Assembly (NCBI RefSeq): GCF_921293095.1
Contig: NC_060246.1
Span: 91,075,030-91,139,029 of the forward strand
From: Ischnura elegans
Lineage: Eukaryota; Arthropoda; Insecta; Odonata; Coenagrionidae
Direction: 5' to 3'
DNA: 64,000 nt
Made by a program: the position numbers and the translations under genes. The notes beneath the pieces were generated by a model, which was given only the letters and a program-made list of their open reading frames with translations, was not told the origin of the DNA and made no database searches. How positions within the stretch are numbered: position 1 is the stretch's first letter; each line of letters opens with the position of its first letter. Positions 1 to 12,621 of the stretch are shown piece by piece.

Positions 1-3000
1 ACGTACACCCGTAAAAGTTCCTACCCTAAGACACAAAAGCCTTAATACTAGTCAAGAAAGATTTTGAAAAAAAACAGCTTTATGTAAATGAAGAAACTGG
101 TTCTGGCTATGGTGGGCTACAGTGGTCATCCCAGGATTTTTCCACTTATCATTACATATACATATGTATTGATAATTCGAACCGAAGAAAAGAATTCGAG
201 GATATGGATTTCGTTCTAGTATGAATACTTAGGCTAATGCATTAGCTTCCATGTTGACGAATGGGCCAATTATCTCTTTAGTTACTCGTAAAAATTCTCA
301 TATGATAAAATTGAAGCTAATGTGAATTATGCTGTGACATATATCCATCTGATTAAGTCTATCTGTCAGGAAATACTTTGAAGTATGACGTAAGAACCCA
401 TTATGACGTTTGCCTCATTTGAAGACGCCATGGCTGACACAAAGGGTACGCTGCATATGATAAAATTAAGCGAATAGCCCTATCCTTTTAACAAATGTTT
501 AAAGAAACCCTTTTATTGCAATTTTTTCTATTTTATGAATCGTCGAATTTTTTGTCAAATTTTATCAATGCCTAGGAAGTCTGAATGAAGCAAGGACAAG
601 TAATAAAAAAGAAGGAAACGCTTGTAACAACAGGCAAACTCATCAAAGCAAAGACTTATCCGTATTTCCCATCTTCGATGAAAGCTTTATGAATCTAAAC
701 ATTCCTAGTTTAAATGCTTCCTGTGAAATGGAAGCGAGAGATATTTAAGTACAAATGTTACTCAGATTATAAAAATTGTACAAGCATCACGATCAAGATC
801 CGGCCGTGCGTCCATTCCAATTCGGCCGCTACGCTGTTTCCACCACGTGGAATGCCTATCATATCCCGAAGTTACGGAATGCGTTCTCTATGCAGATATT
901 GTCCTCTCACAGTCCTTCAAAACTGCGTTGTTTTGAATTTTATTCCATATGCTTGTATTATAATTTTTCAAGGCTTTTTGGTCCGCCATTGTCCCACGCT
1001 GAAACCTTCATTGATCATATCCGCCTTCAAATCTTATTCTTCCACGGGAATTCTTTTGTGTGACCGCTTTCAAATATCTTTGTTCTTTGAAAGGGTTTCG
1101 GGCTTTTTCTTTAAATTCCGGAATTATGACTCTAAAAGGATGAACGTAGTGCTGATTAATAGTAAACGCTTACATTCATTACGGTTGAAATGATGGAGGG
1201 ATTCATTGTTGGACCATCAGTCCTTTCCCCAGCCTTGCTTAGATCAACGTGTTGTACCAAACTAGGAATGGTTTAACATTGAAAATATGCCACGGAGAAA
1301 AAAATATTTCGTGAAATTTATCCCGTTACATCGGCCAGGAATATTTTCAGAAAATATTAATGGATATATTATAATTGTTTAGGCGTAGTATGAGTGCGCT
1401 TGGTCTTCAACCCCTTGCTGTACTTTCGATTCCGGCTATTCACAAATACTTACAATGGTTGTAGACCACGAAGTTATAATTCTCTTAAGTATGGTTTGAT
1501 AATGGTAATGATTTAGCCATGGTATGTGTGCGCATGATTTTCAACCCCTTGATGTACTTTCAATTCCGGCTACACGCGAATGGTTACTACGGTCGTAGAC
1601 CACGAAATAGTAATTCTCATTGCTGTGCGTGTCAATACACCGCGCTGCTTCCGTTCGAGTCATCAAATTCCTCCTTCCTATTGTTTCTGCACTGGGTGTG
1701 ATTGCAAATTCGTCCTGTATGATTCATCGGGGTCAACTGAAATGGAGGGGGTCGTAAACGACGCGTTTCTTTCAATAATATGATTGTTTAATGCGTGAGA
1801 ATGCGGATATTTGAGCTCAAAGCTTTCAAAAGCGATGAAGGAATATGGATACGAATACAGTTTTCAAGAGTCCAAATTTTTCTCTTCATTCCTATCGCTT
1901 TCAAGGGAAAAATATTTTTGTTAGTACTGCTTGTAGATAAAAATTCCTTGCCAATAAAATTGATTGCTTGAGGCTTAACTTAGTGAAAGCGATTCATTAC
2001 GAAGAATAAAAAGCACATAGTTTCTTTTTCATTCATCATGCCTAACAATAATTCCGACCCTTTTACATGGAAAATTATTTTTTCGAGGAAAATCATGGAT
2101 TCGTCTAAACTGTTTGATGGGGAATACTTTTCTTACTGAAAACAGCTGATTGAATGACCCAAGTCTTTATCATGGAGCACCTCATCCTGAATGATTATTT
2201 GATATTGTACTCACTCATAGCTCTATTATAGCCATCGAATGAGTTTATATTTTTGATTGTGACGCAAACGCGTAGGCCGTTAAAATGCCTCAAACTAAAA
2301 AGCATTGGAGGTCATTTTTTATCTTACAAGGAAGCATTAGATGAATTATGTGATGAACGAATTTTGAATATGTATTGATTGAAATGTAATAAAATAGAAT
2401 ATCACGAATGACTGTTCGATTTCAGAATTTTTATCGAGTTAATCCATTTAAGTTAATTGTTTCTCTTAATGACGCCCAATCTAAAGAGGCATAGATGCCG
2501 TGGGAATCTTCTATGGTATTCGTGAGCAATTCATGAATTCACAAATGTAATTACGTGGATCAGCTGATATTCAGGTTAATATGCACACATTGTCAGAAGA
2601 GAAATACTAGTGCGCATAACATTTCACATTCTAAAGTCGGTTTGTAATTTTTGGAGCTTATTGATGACCTGTGATGGCGATTGAACTCAATCGTATGAAT
2701 TCATTCTGTGGCTAAGCGGTGCTCTGTACGTGGTATAATTCACTATTTTTCTGACAACTAATCAACAGGCATCAACTTATTATAAGACGGGATTGGATAT
2801 TGATTACGGGTAGCATTTGTGTGAGTATTGTTATATGGAATTGTTATTAGAATAAAGTACTGCATTTTGTTTATCTTTTTATGGATTGACTTCTAGTTTA
2901 ACTATTAATCAAAATAATTAATGAGTAGAGACTCAAGAATTGTTCAGATAATATAGTTTGATCCACCAACGCAGCCGTTGAGTGATCAGTGTTCGTTTTA

Positions 3001-3630
3001 AAATATTTCTTAAGCAATCATCAAAATCTTTTAAGCCCTTCGTTAGCTAACTGGCATCTTATTTTCAATATTCATGTGCTATGAGAAGTAGCTTTTGTTG
3101 TGCTTAGAGCGTTGAAAATACTTGTCTTCTTTTGTCTTGCCGTTGATTTAGTTCAAAAGGAAATCCTGAGAAAAAGGTTAATTTCTGGTGTAAAACTTTG
3201 ATCCATCGATTTGTTTTATCTTTTGGCTAAATAGCAGGAATTATTTCAATACCACTCCGACAGCTACATTGAATTTCGTGTATTATCGATGAGCAATTTA
3301 AAGGTCTAAGGTGATTAAAATGGCGTAAGTGGCTGGAGTCATTGGTGACTAATTTATTTTCAATAAAATGGCTTTTAAAGGTTCTTAGATATTTTTGCAA
3401 CTTATCCTTAAGGATTGATTGGTGTCAGAAGGTGTTCTCTTTCTTCGTTGACAGTTTCGCCACCGGTTAAAAATAAAAAGGAAGTTTGTAGCGCCGAGAC
3501 ACGCAGATCGTGTCTAGGGGCGGAGTTTTTACAATGGGGAACATCTGCTTCAAGGTTGTCCTACATAACGCTATAGTGTCAAACATCACGACGTGAATAC
3601 ATAAAATGAAAAAAAAATAGAAGTTGGGGA
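1..3630. other. Intergenic stretch without a recognised gene
   Basis: AT-rich DNA with only short, unconserved reading frames. The longest (714-1193) has no recognisable domain, no splice context and no homologue I know. The only structure I could support is the duplicated block at 1381-1620, listed separately. Confidence 0.5.
1381..1620. repeat. Imperfect direct repeat, two copies of about 105 bp
   Basis: Copy 1 (about 1381-1487) and copy 2 (about 1515-1620) share an ordered series of words: a TATGnGTGCGC block, TTCAACCCCTTG, TGTACTTTC, ATTCCGGCTA, and GTAGACCACGAA followed by TAATTCTC. The copies are roughly 80% identical and separated by about 27 bp, so this looks like an old local tandem duplication. 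No coding potential is shared between them. Confidence 0.7.
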
Positions 3631-3924
3631 TCGGGTTGACGTGGTGGCTAAGAGTGTTGGCTTCCCACCCCGTGAGCTCGGCTTCAAATCCCGGCGGTGA
3701 CAGAGAATTATCAGATCCCTGCTTGAATGATTTGTGGAGGACATTTCAAGCCCCGTCCGTCGGATGGGACTTATGCCGAGGTCCCCTTGGCGCCTTTCGT
3801 TAAGAGCAGGCTAATGCCGACGCCAGGTTTCTCTTCCCCCTTCCCCACCTACCCTTCCCTCATGGCTCAAATAGCCTCAGCTGTCGGTCGCATCCTCCAA
3901 ATAATAAATACCACCAAAGAGTAG
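3631..3924 (+). mobile_element. tRNA-derived SINE
   Basis: The head looks like a tRNA gene. An A-box-like TGGCTAAGAGTGTTGG lies at 3645-3660 and a B-box-like GGCTTCAAATCCC at 3680-3692, with normal tRNA spacing. A non-tRNA body follows, and the 3' end runs into AATAATAAATACC-type A/T-rich sequence. This order (Pol III head, unrelated body, A/T tail) is what defines tRNA-derived SINEs. It is not an intact tRNA, because the acceptor and anticodon arms do not fold convincingly. The 65-aa open frame inside is incidental. Confidence 0.7.
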
Positions 3925-4284
3925 TTCATAGTAATCATTCAGGAAAGGTAGAGATGGGACTCAATTCCAGAATGCTCCCTACTGCCACTTAGGGTGTGTG
4001 ATTGAATTTCTCTAGGGGATTCTGAACGGGGAATACTCATACTAAGAGGCTTGTCCTAGCGCGCTCGCAATTCAGTACCTCTTCAAACAACGTAGTTTAG
4101 TCCTCCTAGATCGATTTTTTCCTCGCTCGAAATTATCTCATCAGTTGGCTCAAACACAACCCTCCTCCCGAGTTACATCTCGCCGCCTGGTCAACGATTA
4201 ACATAAGTTTTGAAACGTGCACAATTTATGGCTAAAGTGAGAGATCAAAGATGATTACTTTGTATCCATTGCTCAACCATGAAG

Positions 4285-4725
4285 CTTTTTATTAGGGATG
4301 GACGGATCCAGGATTTTTTTTTTGGATCCGGATTCGGATCGGATGCTTGGTTTTCGGAGCCGGATCTTTCGGATCGGATATTTTCGGATCCAAATGCATT
4401 TTCAAATTCCTGACGCTGAGATTCCCCCGATGATTGTTCAATCTCTTGGGAAGAGTCACACTATGTGCCAGTCGTATTTTGCCTTTTTTATTTTCCACGG
4501 CTGAAATTCTCCTACATAACCTCTACGAGAGCTTTCAAACAAAACAGTTCATGAGTAGGACAAGAATCGCATGCGACGGCGCATTCGAAGATAAAATCGG
4601 AACTCTTTCCACCCTTATAGGGCGTTGCATTCACTGAAGCTATTATTCGAAATTTCGCATCCAGATTCGATGTCTACCGCGACTTTGGATCCGATGTATC
4701 CGATCCGACCATCACTACTTTTTGT
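4285..4725. mobile_element. hAT-like MITE with 8-bp target duplication
   Basis: The element proper is 4293-4717 (425 bp). It starts TAGGGATGGACGG and ends in the inverted counterpart CCGACCATCACTA. The flanks are CTTTTTAT (4285-4292) and CTTTTTGT (4718-4725), a 7/8-matching duplication, which points to the hAT superfamily. Both ends are rich in GGATCCG/CGGATC words (about 4315-4395 and 4686-4712). There is no transposase, so it is non-autonomous. The opposed open frames at 4292-4504 are products of the GGATCC-rich terminus. Confidence 0.75.
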
Positions 4726-5042
4726 GAATATCGATGTTCGGAAATAACGGTGCTTCATGTACCTCGTTGTAATTAACTCTTTCCATTTCGAAACAAGACA
4801 CTGTCTGTAAGAAGTGCTGTAACTACCCATTAAACCGCAATTGTATCAGTTATAGACGGATTGTGGGGAAAGTTATAACAATCGCATGAATGTATCATGC
4901 ATTTGTTTACAGCATAATCTGTAGAAGTCTTCCGTATGGTCGTGTGCGCTAAGTTCTCGATTTTTACGGAATGGAGTATTGTATTGAGTTCATGGTCACG
5001 AACTAAAATTTGAATTGTTCTTTATAGGGAAAATTAGAAGAA

Positions 5043-5130
5043 GCGTGGCTGCCTAGTTGTTAGAGCGCTTGGCTGAGAGGGATGCCTTCGGACTCCTCCA
5101 AATAAAATCCTCAAAGTGCGAGGAGGTCCA
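5043..5130 (+). repeat. Possible tRNA-like SINE fragment
   Basis: The stretch GTGGCTGCCTAGTTGTTAGA resembles a Pol III A box and its surroundings. It is followed by an imperfect hairpin (GGACTCCTCC pairing loosely with GAGGAGGTCC). A convincing B box is missing, so this may be a damaged SINE head or chance. Confidence 0.3.
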
Positions 5131-5139
5131 GGAAAAGGA

Positions 5140-5708
5140 ACTGGATCCAGTGGTGTAACCAAGCTGTAATCCAGTGGTTTTCGGGTTTAAAGCTTTTACT
5201 TCATCCAGTGGGGTACCCATGAATTTCGTTGGGGGAGGGGTCCGAAACCAGGGAGGAAACTTTTTCCAAAACAGGGTACTAAGCAGAGGGTTTTAAACTA
5301 ATTTTAACGCTTTTCATTATCGAAAAAACTTCATTTTTCTAATAAATCTATCATAAGTTCATGATTTTGGAATATTTTGTTTCATTTTATGAAGGAGAGT
5401 AATTGCTTTTTTATATTTCGGGGGGGGGGGGGTGTGGTATAAAACCCTCGGACCCCCCCTCGCTACGCCACTGACTTCATCCAATTTATATAGGTACTCT
5501 CTTTTGATAAATAGCCGTACAAAATTACTGTTATTGATTCATAAAAATCACGTTTTCAGCATCAGAAATCCCCAAATTTTCGGGGGGGGCCCCTTAGCCC
5601 TGGTTTTTTTCCATACAGCCCGGAAGCTCCGGACCCCGCACCCCGGAACCCGATATCTCCGGTAAACCCCCCCTATTTCAAAATCCTGGCTACTCCACTC
5701 ACTGGACC
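5140..5708. mobile_element. hAT-like MITE, outer element of a nested pair
   Basis: The element is 5148-5700. Its left end is CAGTGGTGTAACCAAGCTG and its right end reads CCTGGCTACTCCACTC, an imperfect inverted match. Flanks ACTGGATC (5140-5147) and ACTGGACC (5701-5708) match at 7 of 8 bases. A second element of the same terminal type sits inside at 5206-5473. Without the insert and its duplication the outer copy is about 277 bp, the size of the other copies in this window. Confidence 0.65.
5198..5481. mobile_element. hAT-like MITE, inner insertion with perfect target duplication
   Basis: The element 5206-5473 (268 bp) starts CAGTGGGGTACCC and ends CGCTACGCCACTG. ACTTCATC lies directly on both sides (5198-5205 and 5474-5481), a perfect 8-bp duplication. 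It carries long G or C runs near its ends, including a run of G near 5420. The perfect duplication, against 7/8 for the host element, fits a younger insertion into an older relative. Confidence 0.8.
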
Positions 5709-8700
5709 CCATACTCTGAATGTGTGTTATGGATACTCCTTTGGCTTAGTGTTCGGTGAGCTTTATCATCACCAATCCAAACCAACATGAGGGTTGTGTC
5801 ACTAACAATGAGTGAGTGAGTTAAAATCACCAATTTTTTTCAGTATCTGCGTTGCCATTAAATTCCGAATGGTTAGGTCCTCCAGTTTGTATGTGGCTGA
5901 AAATTATAGTGCGGCGGTTTATCTCATTTCATTCAATCCACTATTGAACTAATCCACTGCAATACGACAACTTGCGTCATTATGTCGAAATCCATGTTTT
6001 ATTCTTTATATTTTAAAAATATTCATGTACCGAAAAATAGTATTTCTCATTAAAATTTCATATCGATGGACATAAAAACGATGACAAATCAGAGCTTATA
6101 CTAAGATTATTATTACATCCACACAGTTCAAAAGGAGCAATAAAATTGGGCCAGAATATCATGCCGTAGAAATGGACAGATTTTTTTGATGAGAATTGCA
6201 GTTGTCCCTTCCGTTTTTACTTTCATTTTAATGCACCTTCACGTAATGACTATTATTTAAACGTTCATATATTTGAAAGTAACTCATATTAAATGTGTTC
6301 TCGTTCTATAACATACCATTATGGGAACTTCTCGAGCGTAAAAAAAGCTATTAATGGCGCCTTCTCTCATTCACCTGGGACACGCATCCTAGCTCGGAAA
6401 ACGTCTGGACCACCCATTGTGAGAAGCCGCTGGCGATAAAAAAATCTCTCTTGAAAAATTCTAAAAACTAATTAGCGGGCTGTCAAAATAAAAAATTTTA
6501 TGAATGGAGCAATCACCGTATGGGAGAGGATAAGAGAAATTACCTTCCGTGATACCTGTGACTTGTGCCAGAACTACAGGCAATTTTAGGTATTCCCAGC
6601 AAATCGTTCTGTTAGGAAAGTAAAAACGCAGTAACACGATTTCAGTCATTGTCTTTATCATGAGAGATAGATGATGTCAAATCAGGGGCAGTTTGACGGA
6701 AGTCATTTGTTTTTTCTTTTTTTTTTGATTCGTATCATTGAACGGTTTTCTAACTAAGGGTTTTGATGCGTTTCGGGGTAAACTGTAGGACTGGATGATG
6801 TTTAAACATTTTCGTAATGTTCAAAAAAATATGCGGTCTAAAAATAAGCAAAAGCTATTTCATTAATCTTTATTAATGTTTTCAACTTATTTTGGAATAT
6901 ACCTATATGTTGCAGACGTAGTAGTTTTCCCTAGGTTGAGTTACTAAGTTCATAAAGTTGACAAAACGGCTAATTTCACGGTGTGCGGAGTAATTTATTG
7001 TACTTGTATGTCTATATTTTTGAATTTTTATTAAACAAAAGTAAATTAGAATTAAGAATAAAATTTTCTTTAAAATGGCGTATTAGTCACTATGGTAGCT
7101 TGCACTGAAGCACAGATATAAATTTGCAAAGTACAGCGGCACATCATTTTGACGCCGACAGTAGCCTTTTATCTACTTTTTACCTGAATGGTTTCATTAG
7201 CTACATAGTTTTTCTTTCACTCAAGAAAATAATGAAGACACTAATTGAAGTGATCCTTATAAGCACCGAAAACTAAACTGTCTCATTCTACAGAAATAAC
7301 ATAAATTATAATTTTAAATCAGGCCTCAAGACGCATTCTGCTATGCAATGGCTCTATGAATGCCGCTCGAGAGTGCATGGAAGTTTCGAAAAATAACCGG
7401 ATATTATTCGTAAGTGTAGTGCAAGCATTTCATGGGGCATACATGCATGAGGTGAGAGAACACGATCACTGAGTAAATTTGTTCTACGTTTCAATTTTTT
7501 CAATGCATTGGTGTCTCCATAGCTGCACTCTAATAATTATTCCAGCAATTCTAGTATGAATTAAATAATGGTATGATTGGAGTAATCACCGTATCGGAGA
7601 GGATAAGAGAAATTACCTCCCGTGATACCTGTGAATCCTGCCAAAACTACGGGAGATTTTAGATATTCCCAGAGAATCGTTAGGCTAGAAAAACTCGGGT
7701 ATCATGATTTATTGGAAGGGCAGTAGGGTGTTTAATTTTTTTCTTTTAATGAGGGGAAGGGCGAGACCCTCACCCCCTTCTTATTTATGCCCCTGCATTA
7801 GGGCTGTTTTAATAGTGACATTAAGATTTGAATAAACTGAGTTCTAGCTTCTTCATTTGAGTCATTCATTTGATTTGACGTTGGTTTCTTTAATTGTCAC
7901 TACTTTGTAACTGTGATTTTTAAATCCACTATAGATTTTTTTTCATTAGCTTCTTGGAATTTTCTTTCCTCACGACTTTCGTTTTCGTTCCCTACATGTA
8001 ATTTATTTTCATCGCCCTCTTCTGGTCACCCAGGAACACATCGATATTGCTTCGAAGATAATGAGTCTTATCTTAAAAAAAACAAATAAAAAAGTAGCAC
8101 TTTCAGATTTTATTTCCAATATTTTCCGCTTTCAAATTATGATGCAAAATGTTTTCCCTGCTACCCAAATGTCTTGGCCTTATTCTTAAAATTATAAAGC
8201 GGGAGTTTGGTTTTATTTAATTTTATAAGGTTCGAAGACCCTCAAAGGGTATTTTGATAACACGAAAGGAGGCTTCATCGAAAGAAAAGTGGTCTCACTA
8301 ACATCAAACAATGCACATATACTTCTTTGCTTTTAATGGCTAACATATTATAAAAAAATGCAGAACAGGTTATTGGAAGACGTTTTTCCTTTTAGAATTG
8401 GTTTTATTTTACTTTCTTACAAATATATGCATGGTATTCGACTTGATCAAGAGCAATGGTGTTTTAATTCTTAACAACTAAAATATAAATATCTAGGGTA
8501 GGATTTCAGAGACATTTTCACAGCAAAAGGTCACTCATTCAGTAGAGGTTGTTTGAGTGGATGTGGGAAGAGCTCCACTCAGACTTATGAAGTTGATAAG
8601 TTTGGTAGTTCAAAAAATGTCTCGTTATTCTCGTCGGTACTTCATTCTGCTTTTAAGTCTCAAAGAACTCTTTTTCATCCAGTTAATAAAGTTTTCTCAC

Positions 8701-9182
8701 CTAAGATTTAAAAAAATCTTTATCGCTAACGTCATATTTTCTGGGTTATCAAGTTATAAAAGCGTACATTGGGAATTTTCTTCAGGTTAAGGGGACAAGG
8801 ACGCTCCTAGCGACCCTTGGTTTGTGGGCGTTTAGCTCGCAAATTTTTCTCTCTGGGTTATGAGGATGTTTGATGTGAATGGTATGCGTAATTCTCCCAC
8901 GTGTTCATTTGATGAAAAAACAAGCACCTTGAATCCAAAAAATGTGCTGTAAGCATAATCAGTAAGTTCTTATGCATCATGTGGCATTAATTTTACATTG
9001 TAAATTACCTCATCCACCAGATCACCTTTGTGAATTATCATAAATTAATTTAAATTTGAATTGTGGCATCTCATCCCATATTTAATATTCAATTTTCATT
9101 CAAGACAAATACAGCTGATTCTTCGGGGGAAATTTTTTTTGCCAGTGAGGGTCCCGCAATTTGCTTATAGGAAAGTGTTATT
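5709..9182. other. Intergenic stretch, no gene seen
   Basis: AT-rich, with no spliced or unspliced frame that I recognise. It contains a dispersed repeat pair (6501-6642 and 7573-7712). Near 7781-7796 is the sequence TTATTTATGCCCCTG, which resembles one terminus of the CAGTGGCG-type elements, but I found no partner end. Confidence 0.5.
6501..7712. repeat. Two direct copies of a dispersed repeat of about 140 bp
   Basis: Copies at about 6501-6642 and 7573-7712 run in the same direction. Both contain AATCACCGTAT, GAGAGGATAAGAGAAATTACC, CCGTGATACCTGTGA, AACTAC, TTTTAG, TATTCCCAG and AATCGTT in the same order and spacing. Identity is roughly 80%. They are about 1.07 kb apart with unrelated DNA between them, so they are either two copies of one repeat family or the ends of a larger decayed element. 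Confidence 0.65.
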
Positions 9183-9496
9183 GGCGTAAGCAGTGGCGCA
9201 GCAAGGGGGGGAGGTTTGTTGGATAAAACACCCCCCAGAGCTCAGACAATTTTTTCAGTTTAATCTATTTTATTTAATTGGATTAATATTACTCACAGAA
9301 TAGTGTAAGGATTAATAAATTATCCCTCAGAATGCCGTAAAACTCACCATTTAGAACCATTTAACTTTTTTTTCTGACGGAGGGCCCTCGCACCTCCCGC
9401 TTACCCTGGCAGGTATGCAATACCCTCAGACATAGTATTAGTTGCGCCTGAAACCCTCCCCTAGCCTTAATTTCGAGCTGCGCCCCTGGGCGTAAG
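9183..9496. mobile_element. hAT-like MITE with perfect target duplication
   Basis: The element is 9191-9488 (298 bp). Its left end is CAGTGGCGCAGCAAGGGG and its right end is GAGCTGCGCCCCTG. GGCGTAAG is present on both sides (9183-9190 and 9489-9496), a perfect 8-bp duplication. G-rich subterminal sequence at the left and C-rich at the right is typical of this family here. No coding sequence. Confidence 0.8.
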
Positions 9497-11623
9497 TAAT
9501 CACAGAGTCAACTTTTTATGTCTCAGTTTTTCCTTAATATTGTCCAATGATGATTTTGGTTTAATTATTTTATGAAAATTCTTATTTTTAATAAATTTTA
9601 ATACTCTATGTGCCACGATATCGTTAGAAACAAATTATCTCTTCGTAATTGTATTATTAGAACGAGATGGAGGAGGAAGTGAAGTACTTGCGGATACGAA
9701 TGACAAAACGTTATCTCGGGATCGTCTTAAGGCTGCAGCCGGAAACACGCGGCCTCGTAAAGAAATCCATGTGGTCCACACAATTAATGGAAGATACATT
9801 GAGGTTATTGGTTAAATTTAGTGAACTTTTAAGGCATTTATGAGCATACCCCGCAAAACTATGAGTTTTTATGTCCAATATAACCATGGTAGTTTGAGTG
9901 TGCTTCCCTCTGATATGAATAGGTGATTGAAACTGTAGGTATATGTTAAAGACCGTCGAAAGTTTTGTTTGAATCCCGTTAGGTACTTACTATTCATCAC
10001 CTACCGAAAATTTCAGATTTTAGGTAGAAGAAGAAGGGGGAAGTTGGGAATACTCCTAATCATAGAGTTATTGCGATTGGCTACAGATTTTGTTGGTGAA
10101 GTACCTGCATAAGGTGATTGGAGGAGCATAATTATCCCAGGGAGTACCCATATCCCCGAAAAATGGTGCATTTTTCTCCAAATTTAAGAAATGAATGTCC
10201 TTTCTCTTTCAAACGAAGTGAATTCACCAAAAATGATTCCCCGCATTGTTTTACCGATATTAATTACGTACGTCATAAACCATCACTATAAGCCTCTGGT
10301 GGTGCTTATTGATACTGATGGTTGGAGCTTTCGAAGCAATCTGAGAAATGAGGTTATTGTAATTGGTAATGGATTTGAAAAAATTAGGTCAGTGGTGTTC
10401 AGAAATTACTACAGAAGTGATGTCAGGTATATATTGAGAGACGTGAGAATTCAAATTCTTTCAAGTCAAATTAAAATCTTTATTCCTAAAATTATAATAA
10501 AGCATCGATTCTTATGAAATTCAATCACACTCAATGACTAAACAGGATCATCCAATTTCAGCGATCCTGTACACAGACGAGGGTGGGAAACGGACAGAGC
10601 TTAAAAGCCCCCCAGAAGAAGTGTTTGTTAAGAAGTGTTTTGCGGTAAGAAGTGTTGCATACACCCCAGGCGCCCTAATATTAAATATATACCTTAATCC
10701 TACGAAAAATAGCCTTTTTTCAGGATAAAATGTTCCCTATGCGTAACAGTAGAGTAATCATAACAGAATTTCAGATCAGATTTTCACCAAAATCAAATAA
10801 TATTAAACGCAACTGCCCAAGCCCTGAAGTTAAACAGTTTTGCAAAAATTCAATTCAAAAATTCAGGTGGAATGGAGAATAAAAAACTGAAGCCAAGGCC
10901 AATTCGGTAGTAATCAATGATGAGTTTAAGTTTCAACGTTATGTTTAAGAAACTTAAAGATTGTCAAAAGACTTATGGTTTTTCCGTACGTGAGAATGAT
11001 CAAAAAATACAATTGCAGGCAACCCGCACAAACCCCACATGTGTGGCTGCTTGTAGTCTCACATCACATGCTGCATTTTGGATCCCTTCCTTTCACAAGA
11101 AACAATTTGCAACTTAAAATTGACCGCCACTACCCTTTCACAGACAAGCTGATGATGAGCCAGTCACAACCAGCTGGCTACTTTTTGACTGATATTTCTC
11201 TTGGCTCGTAATTGTTTACACTCACAGGAGAGATTACTTCTCTTGTTCAGTTTCTGCCCGAATGAAGAATTAACTCATGATAAGTGGGTGGTAACTTATG
11301 CATTATCTTACTTCAAAATTATGAGAGAATCGTTAAATGGGAAAGTTTTTTCTTCGCTGTAACTTATCATCCCCTTCAATCCACCAAACTCGAGGGTTAT
11401 TCTTTTCTGAAGGCCTGATAGGTCATATAATTGAAACTGCAATGAAAATAAAATTTTTTTGCAACATTTTGTTACACCATTACTTTTCTACATATTTGCC
11501 ATGCAGACTTCAACATTCGGCATTGCATGGAATCGATTTTCAAACACTATACACGCTATAGAAGGTGCTTTTGGTCAATTATCTCTGCTGGTTTGCAGTT
11601 TGTTGTCTGTACCAAAATTTTGT
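9497..11623. other. Intergenic stretch, no gene seen
   Basis: AT-rich. Open frames of 108 aa (10191-10517) and 64 aa (10534-10728) lack recognisable domains, start context or splice partners, so I do not call them genes. Confidence 0.5.
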
Positions 11624-11891
11624 CCTCTTAGCAGTGGTTGATACATATGGGGGATGAAGGGGGTGCGTGCCTCCCCCCTTGCTGGGCCGCCTGCATCGCA
11701 GAATCACAATAGTAACTTTTTTTACATCATAAGATGGCATTGTCTTATATATATGCGTATAATTAGTTTAAATAAAACTTTATTAAACCTAGCATGCGAC
11801 TTAATTATTTGCTATTACAACAAAAGTAATGGTAACCAAGATATCTTTTGCACCCCCTTGATTTTTTTCTGTATCCGCTGCTGCCTCTTAG
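11624..11891. mobile_element. hAT-like MITE, same subfamily as the copy at 36053-36305
   Basis: The element is 11632-11883 (252 bp). Its left end is CAGTGGTTGATACATATGGG and its right end is CTGTATCCGCTGCTG. CCTCTTAG lies at 11624-11631 and again at 11884-11891, a perfect 8-bp duplication. Its reverse complement aligns along its whole length with 36053-36305, including the words AAAAGATATCTTG, ACTTTTGTTGT, AAATAATTAAGT and AGTTTTATTTAAACT. The 157-aa frame that starts here (11654) is therefore part of a transposon and flanking DNA, not a gene. Confidence 0.85.
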
Positions 11892-12401
11892 CCAACATTT
11901 CATGTGAGCAAAGAGATGAAAATCAGTGGGAGCCAAACCAACGATACAGACATTGTGATCCGACAATCTTCTTGCATCACCTGTCCTATTCGCTAAACAA
12001 GATCATCGGTAAACACTTGCCTTCCCTTGACCGCCTACATCATCAACATCTATGCATCCTGATCAAAATTCCTGAACCCTCACCACACATGAAAATTTCA
12101 TCTCTCACATTACTCATTCACCAATGAAGCATTGCACACCTTAGTATGAAGAAAACAAAATACAGAATGCACTCCACACTTTGCAAGGGACTGTTATATT
12201 TTTAGTGCTCTCTGCACACTCATAATCACCAATTTTGAAGAGACGTGGTAGATGGACATACGAGAAATACGACGCAACACATTTGAACAGATCATAAGTG
12301 GATTGTCACTGGATTTTAATTTTATGAGCGATAGGACCTTGGAAAAAAAAGATTAAGAAAATAACTCTTGTATTTTAATGAATGGAGATTTTGGGTCTGA
12401 G

Positions 12402-12621
12402 CAGTGGCGTATCTATGGGGGCAGAAGGTGGTTAGATCCCCTTAAAGCCTCAGAGAAATAAAAAAATTACGTAAAACTATCATCTATTTCTGACACATAA
12501 TAACTGCATCTGCTTAAAGTTAAAGATCATTTATTGATATTGTGGCAGTGAAATGAGTGATGCTGCCTGGGGGGGTTGGCCCCCCCCATGCCCACTATTA
12601 TATTCCTAGTTACACCACATG
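12402..12621. mobile_element. CAGTGGCG-type MITE, same subfamily as 26373-26620
   Basis: It starts CAGTGGCGTATCTATGGGGG and ends CCTAGTTACACCACATG. The body shares GAGAAATAAAAAA, CATAATAACT and CATCTGCTTAAAGT with the copy at 26373-26620, in the same order and orientation. The flanking 8 bp do not match, so either an end has changed or one side has been rearranged. Confidence 0.65.

Noticed and set aside
714-1193. 159-aa plus-strand open frame
   Set aside because: No recognisable domain, no splice context, amino-acid makeup of random AT-rich DNA.
3600-3720. A functional tRNA gene
   Set aside because: A- and B-box-like words are present, but no cloverleaf with proper acceptor and anticodon stems can be drawn; the long unrelated body fits a SINE.
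7722-7796. A further CAGTGGCG-type element ending TTTATGCCCCTG
   Set aside because: Only one terminus is convincing; the left candidate and its 8-bp flank do not match.
11654-12127. 157-aa plus-strand open frame
   Set aside because: Its first half lies inside the MITE at 11632-11883, which has a clear target duplication.
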